Assembly (NCBI GenBank): GCA_020444765.1 | Contig: JAGRHW010000107.1 | Coordinates: 1 to 10,212 of the forward strand | Direction: 5' to 3' | Source: Gammaproteobacteria bacterium | Lineage (GTDB): Bacteria > Pseudomonadota > Gammaproteobacteria > Granulosicoccales > Granulosicoccaceae | DNA length: 10,212 nt | In this document: positions 6,538 through 10,212 of the stretch, piece by piece | How positions within the stretch are numbered: position 1 is the stretch's first letter | Layout: every line of letters starts with the position of its first letter | Program-made: the position numbers and the translations under genes | The notes under the pieces: generated by a model | Database searches by the model: none | Told to the model about the DNA's origin: nothing | The model's input: the letters and a program-made list of their open reading frames with translations, nothing else

Positions 6538-8124
6538 ATGTTGCATTTCATCTCGCGTTACCATCTGACGCAAAACCCCCGCTCAGATATTCTTTCCGGA
6601 TTGACCGTCGCCATCGCGCTGGTGCCCGAAGCCGTGGCTTTTGCCTTTGTCGCCAAGGTTGACCCCTTGGTCGGACTGTACGCGGCTTTCATCATCTGTC
6701 TGATAACCGCCGTACTCGGTGGCCGCCCCGGTATGATTTCCGGTGCGACCGGCGCGCTGGCGGTGGTGATGACTTCACTGGTAGTCGAACACGGCATCGA
6801 ATACCTGTTCGCAACCGTGGTGTTGATGGGCCTGATTCAGGTTCTGGCCGGTGTATTCAGGCTTGGAAAATTCATCCGCCTGGTTCCTCACCCGGTTATG
6901 CTGGGATTTGTCAACGGCCTGGCGATCGTGATCTTTCTCGCCCAGCGCGGCCAGTTTATGGACAACGGCGAGTGGCTGGAAGGTCCGGCGATGAGCACCA
7001 TGCTGGGGCTGACGTTTATGACGTTGGGGCTGATTTTCGCCTTGCCGCGCCTGCTGCCGCAGCTCACCCGTATCGTACCGGCGCCGCTGATCGCCATCGT
7101 CACCACGACGCTGCTGGTCATAGGCTTTAGCCTCGATACCCGGGTGGTTGCCGATCTCGCCTCGGTTCAGGGCGGTTTGCCGACGTTTCACATACCGACT
7201 GTTCCGCTCAATTTCGAAACTTTCTCGATCATACTGCCTTATGCGGTCATACTCGCCGCGATCGGTCTGATCGAATCCCTGCTGACCCTGAATCTGATTG
7301 ATGAAATGACCGAAACCCGCGGCCAGACTTCCCGCGAATGCGTCGGCCAGGGCGTCGCCAATGTAACCTGCGGCTTTTTCGGCGGCATGGGCGGCTGCGC
7401 GATGATCGGCCAATCGATGATCAATATCAATTCCGGCGGCCGCGGGCGTCTGTCCGGGATTGCCGCGGCAAGCTTTCTGATTCTGTTTATCCTCGTCGGT
7501 TCCCGGCTGATCGAATCGATTCCCCTCGCGGCGCTGGTCGGCCTGATGTTTTTCGTCGTCATCAAGACATTTGCCTGGGCCTCGCTGAAAACTCTGCGAC
7601 AGGTGCCGAAGGAAGATTACTTTGTCATGCTGCTGGTCACCGTGACGACGGTTTTCACCGATCTCGCGATTGCCGTGCTGGTCGGCGTGATCGCCTCGGC
7701 GCTGGTGTTTGCCTGGAAATCGGCGCATCACATCTGGGCGGAAACCTCGATTGAACAGGGCTCAAAAGTCTACCGCTTGCACGGGCCGCTGTTTTTCGGC
7801 TCGATCAGCCAGTTTCGTGAATTGTTCGATCCGAAGAACGATCCGGCCGACGTGGTGCTGGATTTCGGCCAGTGCCGGGTCTGGGATCACTCCGCCCTGG
7901 AAGCCATCGATTCACTCGCGACCCGTTACCAGGACAACGACAAACGCCTGCACATCACGCATCTCAGCCCGGACTGCATCCTGTTGCTGAAAAAGGCCGG
8001 CGGCATGGTGGAAGTCAACAGTATCGAAGACCCGCACTACCGCGTGGTGGTCGATTACGCACGCGAACTGAAAGACGATGGCAAGCCCGAAACCGCAAAC
8101 CCCGCACCTCAAACAAATCCCTGA
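6538..8124 (+). CDS. SulP-family inorganic anion transporter with STAS domain
   Basis: Inner-membrane secondary transporter of the SulP (SLC26-like) family; members carry sulfate, bicarbonate or other anions. The protein has 528 residues. The N-terminal segment [24 protein letters not shown] (16-39) is the conserved first helix. [32 protein letters not shown] (46-77) is the second hallmark with the binding-site region, and [17 protein letters not shown] is at 291-307. The membrane part ends near 396. A STAS domain follows (about 409-507), with DHSALEAID at 450-458 in the position of the SpoIIAA-like phosphoserine loop. The start was set at the ATG at 6538, just before the conserved domain; a TTG at 6475 in frame would add 21 residues that overlap the leader hairpin. 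The Shine-Dalgarno is weak. Substrate is undetermined; proximity to molybdate genes makes an oxyanion plausible but does not prove it. Confidence 0.88.
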   Translation: MLHFISRYHLTQNPRSDILSGLTVAIALVPEAVAFAFVAKVDPLVGLYAAFIICLITAVLGGRPGMISGATGALAVVMTSLVVEHGIEYLFATVVLMGLIQVLAGVFRLGKFIRLVPHPVMLGFVNGLAIVIFLAQRGQFMDNGEWLEGPAMSTMLGLTFMTLGLIFALPRLLPQLTRIVPAPLIAIVTTTLLVIGFSLDTRVVADLASVQGGLPTFHIPTVPLNFETFSIILPYAVILAAIGLIESLLTLNLIDEMTETRGQTSRECVGQGVANVTCGFFGGMGGCAMIGQSMININSGGRGRLSGIAAASFLILFILVGSRLIESIPLAALVGLMFFVVIKTFAWASLKTLRQVPKEDYFVMLLVTVTTVFTDLAIAVLVGVIASALVFAWKSAHHIWAETSIEQGSKVYRLHGPLFFGSISQFRELFDPKNDPADVVLDFGQCRVWDHSALEAIDSLATRYQDNDKRLHITHLSPDCILLLKKAGGMVEVNSIEDPHYRVVVDYARELKDDGKPETANPAPQTNP

Positions 8125-8266
8125 TCGGCAACAGCCCGCCCGGAATCTCCGCGCAGGCTGCAAACTTTCCCCTAAACTCGATTCCTTCCTGACAGTTCTG
8201 ACGCCGCTTCGTCGACAGTTTGAATAAAGCACAGCCAGCTTGAACCACATCAGGCTTACCTGTTTT

Positions 8267-8289
8267 CGCTGTTAAATTCAGCGCCTTTT
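8267..8289 (+). terminator. Weak candidate terminator after the SulP gene
   Basis: CGCTG (8267-8271) pairs with CAGCG (8279-8283) across a seven-base AT loop, followed by CCTTTT. It lies between the SulP stop and the molybdate operon promoter, where a terminator would be expected. The stem is short and the T-run has only four bases. Confidence 0.35.
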
Positions 8290-8305
8290 GCTCCCTGCCT
8301 GTATT

Positions 8306-8335
8306 TTGCCATTGCGTTATGCTTTTTCATACATT
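8306..8335 (+). promoter_or_regulatory. Likely sigma-70 promoter of the molybdate operon
   Basis: TTGCCA (8306-8311) is followed by a 17-18 base spacer and ATACAT or TACATT (8329-8335). The -35 matches five of six consensus bases, and the -10 matches four of six in the second register. The ModE-type inverted repeat overlaps the spacer and -10, which suits repression by blocking RNA polymerase. Confidence 0.5.
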
Positions 8336-8339
8336 ACGC
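8314..8339 (+). promoter_or_regulatory. ModE-type operator
   Basis: Inverted repeat GCGTTATG (8314-8321) and CATTACGC (8332-8339): seven of eight outer pairs match, around a ten-base centre. The inner 24 bases begin CGTTAT and end TACATTACG, the same length and half-site pattern as the ModE operator ahead of E. coli modA (CGTTATAT ... TACATAACG, from memory). Position over the promoter and upstream of a ModE-like gene supports the call. Confidence 0.7.
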
Positions 8340-8369
8340 TAAAGCACCTTCCATACATGGAGTCATGCA

Positions 8370-8711
8370 ATGGCAAACGACTATACCCTGCACGGCAGAT
8401 TCTGGATCGAAGGCCCGGAAGGCGCGTTTCTCGGCCCCGGACGGGTGAAGCTGTTAGAGAGAATTCTCGAACACGGTTCGATCACCGCCGCCGCGCGCTC
8501 GATGGAAATGTCCTATCGCCACGCCTGGCGACTGGTCGACTCGATGAACCGTCAAAGCAAGCGTCCGGTCGTGGAGAGAAAAACCGGTGGCCGTGGTGGT
8601 GGCGGCACGATCGTTACCGAAGAAGGCAAGCGCGCCATCGAGCTGTTTCGCGAATCCAGCCGGGATCTAAAATCCTATCTCGGCAAAAAATCCGCGAAGC
8701 TCAACTTTTAA
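8370..8711 (+). CDS. Short ModE-type regulator, DNA-binding domain only
   Basis: Winged helix-turn-helix protein of the ModE N-terminal family, 113 residues, about the size of that domain alone. The helix-turn-helix covers LERILEHGSITAAARSMEM through SYRHAWRLVDSMN (29-60). The wing contains VVERKTGGRGGGG (67-79), then TIVTEEGKRAIELF, all characteristic of ModE. The two molybdate-binding MOP/TOBE repeats of full-length ModE are absent, and the stop follows directly, so this is not an in-window truncation or frameshift. The start is supported by GGAG seven bases upstream. It is followed 21 bases later by modA and is probably cotranscribed. It likely binds the ModE-type box just upstream and autoregulates; how it senses molybdate is not evident. 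Single-domain ModE-like proteins are known next to mod genes in other bacteria. Confidence 0.85.
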   Translation: MANDYTLHGRFWIEGPEGAFLGPGRVKLLERILEHGSITAAARSMEMSYRHAWRLVDSMNRQSKRPVVERKTGGRGGGGTIVTEEGKRAIELFRESSRDLKSYLGKKSAKLNF

Positions 8712-8732
8712 CAAAAACAACAAGCGATCAGC

Positions 8733-9488
8733 ATGAAAAAACTTAAACGCTTTTACGGACTTCTTCTGACTTGTATTACATTTTCTTTTTCCGTAACTAC
8801 CCAGGCCGCGGAAATTACCATCGCCGTCGCCAGTAATTTTGTCGAAACACTTAGCGAAATCAGCAAACAATTCGAGCAACAGACCGGCAATACTTTAACC
8901 CTTATTCCCGGTTCGACCGGCAAACACTACGCGCAGATAAAAAACGGCGCGCCTTTTCATGCTTTTTTTGCTGCCGACAGCAAACGCCCACAGTTGCTTG
9001 AAGAGGAAGGTGTCGCGCTTGCCGGCAGTCGTTTTACCTACGCGGTCGGGAAAATCCTGCTCTGGAGTCCGCAACAGGATCTTGTCGATGCCGACGGCGA
9101 GGTCCTGAAAAACGGTACCTTCAGACATTTGTCGATTGCCAACCCCAAACTTGCACCCTATGGCGCGGCCGCACGCGAAGTGCTCGAATCCGCTGGACTC
9201 TGGGATGCCTTGCAGGAGCGGATCGTGCGCGGGGAAAATATCGGTCAGACTTTTCACTTTGTAAAAAGCGGCAATGCCGAACTGGGTTTCATTGCCAAAT
9301 CCCAGGTAAAAAAACCACAAGCCGTGATTCCCGGTTCCTGGTGGGAAGTCCCGCAGGAGCGTTACGCGCCGATCGAACAGCAGGCGGTATTACTCAAGGA
9401 TGACCCCGTTATCCGTGAATTTCTGATATTTTTTCAAAGTGACGCAGTCAAGGAACTGATCCGGCAATACGGTTACGATACTCCCTGA
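8733..9488 (+). CDS. modA: Molybdate-binding periplasmic protein ModA
   Basis: Periplasmic receptor for molybdate (and tungstate) of the ModABC importer, 251 residues. A Sec signal peptide occupies about 1-26: KKLKR, then a hydrophobic core, with cleavage near TQAA before EITIAVASN. Ligand-contact segments typical of ModA are visible: AVASNF (31-36), PGSTGKHYAQIKNGAPFHAFFAAD (59-82), and later NPKLAPYGAAAREVLESAGLWD and GNAELGFIAKSQV. The pattern FHAFFAAD is common in proteobacterial ModA. Its stop overlaps the modB start as TGATG. The Shine-Dalgarno is weak (AGCGAT), so translation may partly depend on the preceding regulator gene 21 bases upstream. The operon is probably repressed through the ModE-type box at 8314-8339. 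Confidence 0.93.
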   Translation: MKKLKRFYGLLLTCITFSFSVTTQAAEITIAVASNFVETLSEISKQFEQQTGNTLTLIPGSTGKHYAQIKNGAPFHAFFAADSKRPQLLEEEGVALAGSRFTYAVGKILLWSPQQDLVDADGEVLKNGTFRHLSIANPKLAPYGAAAREVLESAGLWDALQERIVRGENIGQTFHFVKSGNAELGFIAKSQVKKPQAVIPGSWWEVPQERYAPIEQQAVLLKDDPVIREFLIFFQSDAVKELIRQYGYDTP

Positions 9489-10168
9489 TGCTGAGCGCAG
9501 CCGACATCGACGCCATTGTCATCACGCTGAAACTGGCGAGCCTGACAACGTTTATTTTACTCCTGATCGGCACCCCGCTGGCGTGGTGGCTGGCGCAAAC
9601 CCGCTGGCGCTACAAGTTTCTGATCGAAGCGGTCATCGCTCTGCCGCTGGTTCTGCCGCCGACGGTGCTCGGTTTTTATCTGCTGCTGGCACTGGGCCCG
9701 CATGGCGCGATCGGCGGGTTTATGGAAACACTCGGCTGGCGACCGCTGGCCTTTACCTTCCCCGGTCTGGTCGTGGGCTCGGTGGTTTTTTCCATGCCGT
9801 TTGTCGTGCAGCCCTTGCAGAATACATTCAGCGCGGTCGGACGCCGGCCGCTGGAAGTCGCCGCTACACTGCGCGCCTCACCGCTTGACAGTTTTTTCAG
9901 CGTCGTCGTACCGCTCGCGCGTCCGGGATTTTTAACCGCCATGGTACTTGGCTTTGCCCATACAGTTGGCGAGTTCGGCGTGGTGCTGATGATCGGCGGC
10001 AATATTCCCGGACAGACCCAGGTCCTGTCGATTGCGATTTACGATAATGTCGAAGCCCTCGACTATGCGCAGGCACACTGGTTGTCCGGCGGTCTGCTGC
10101 TGCTTTCATTTTTGCTGTTGATGGCTGTGTTTGCCTTCAACCGGCGGGTTTCCATGGTACAACCCTGA
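9488..10168 (+). CDS. modB: Molybdate ABC transporter permease ModB
   Basis: Inner-membrane channel subunit of ModABC, expected to work as a homodimer with two ModC ATPases. The protein has 226 residues, the normal ModB length, with about five membrane spans. ModB hallmarks include TPLAWWLAQTRWRYK (29-43), the strongly conserved ALPLVLPPTVLGFYLLLALG (51-70), and the EAA-type coupling loop from EVAATLRASPLDSFFSVVVP (123-142) into LARPG. These are followed by FAHTVGEFGVVLMIGGNIPG (156-175). The start ATG at 9488 overlaps the modA stop by one base, indicating translational coupling. About 20 bases after its stop the apparent modC begins. Confidence 0.94.
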   Translation: MLSAADIDAIVITLKLASLTTFILLLIGTPLAWWLAQTRWRYKFLIEAVIALPLVLPPTVLGFYLLLALGPHGAIGGFMETLGWRPLAFTFPGLVVGSVVFSMPFVVQPLQNTFSAVGRRPLEVAATLRASPLDSFFSVVVPLARPGFLTAMVLGFAHTVGEFGVVLMIGGNIPGQTQVLSIAIYDNVEALDYAQAHWLSGGLLLLSFLLLMAVFAFNRRVSMVQP

Positions 10169-10187
10169 AACAGGACGGAGTTGTCTT

Positions 10188-10212
10188 ATCACTATCGACG
10201 CACGCTTTCGCA
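10188..10212 (+). CDS. modC: Start of an apparent ModC ATPase gene (partial, start codon unclear)
   Basis: Only eight residues are visible before the right edge, read as ITIDARFR, which looks like the usual ModC beginning (M-x-I-x-ARFR). Position directly after modB, where the ATPase gene normally lies, supports it. A GGAG (10177-10180) sits seven bases before this ATC, good ribosome-binding spacing. However, no ATG, GTG or TTG occurs in this frame after the modB stop. A TTG at 10181 is in another frame and gives no ModC-like sequence. Either a rare ATC start is used, the start is elsewhere, or one base differs. Confidence 0.45.

Noticed and set aside
6775..7731. Long minus-strand open frame antisense to the SulP gene (318 codons).
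   Set aside because: The translation is rich in Gln, His, Arg and Asp repeats typical of antisense to a GC-rich membrane protein, and the sense strand has full SulP motifs.

Overview
The window looks like chromosomal DNA of a proteobacterium, most likely a gammaproteobacterium. This is judged from moderate GC content, tightly overlapping operons, Shine-Dalgarno-led starts and the protein families present; nothing in it fixes genus or species. There are two main blocks on opposite strands, separated by two single-gene units. No RNA genes, insertion sequences or CRISPR arrays were seen.

Block 1 (minus strand, 5285 down to the left edge) is one compact operon for an ABC importer of the hydrophobic/branched-chain amino acid and amide class (HAAT, Liv/Urt type). 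Gene order is Tat-exported binding protein, LivG-type ATPase, LivF-type ATPase, LivH-type permease, LivM-type permease. The genes overlap by 10, 4 and 1 bases, and the last two are 6 bases apart. The LivM reading frame does not stop. It runs in frame through a perfect Shine-Dalgarno and an internal ATG at 311 into a second domain that leaves the window at base 1. By recall, that domain resembles the small subunit of N,N-dimethylformamidase. If right, the operon probably imports an amide such as dimethylformamide and hydrolyses it, with the large catalytic subunit beyond the left edge. This fusion, or paired start, is the most unusual thing in the window.

The middle (5500-8290) holds a SlyD-like FKBP prolyl isomerase on the minus strand, followed by a UUCG-loop hairpin terminator. 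A roughly 500-base divergent intergenic region comes next, then a SulP-family anion transporter with a C-terminal STAS domain on the plus strand. The SulP leader contains a terminator-like hairpin with a competing alternative fold.

Block 2 (plus strand, 8300 to the right edge) is a molybdate uptake operon: a short ModE-type regulator with only the DNA-binding domain, modA, modB, and the first bases of an apparent modC. A near-palindromic ModE-type box overlaps the likely promoter ahead of the regulator, so the operon is probably repressed when molybdate is sufficient and may autoregulate. The short regulator has no molybdate-binding domain of its own, which leaves open how metal is sensed.
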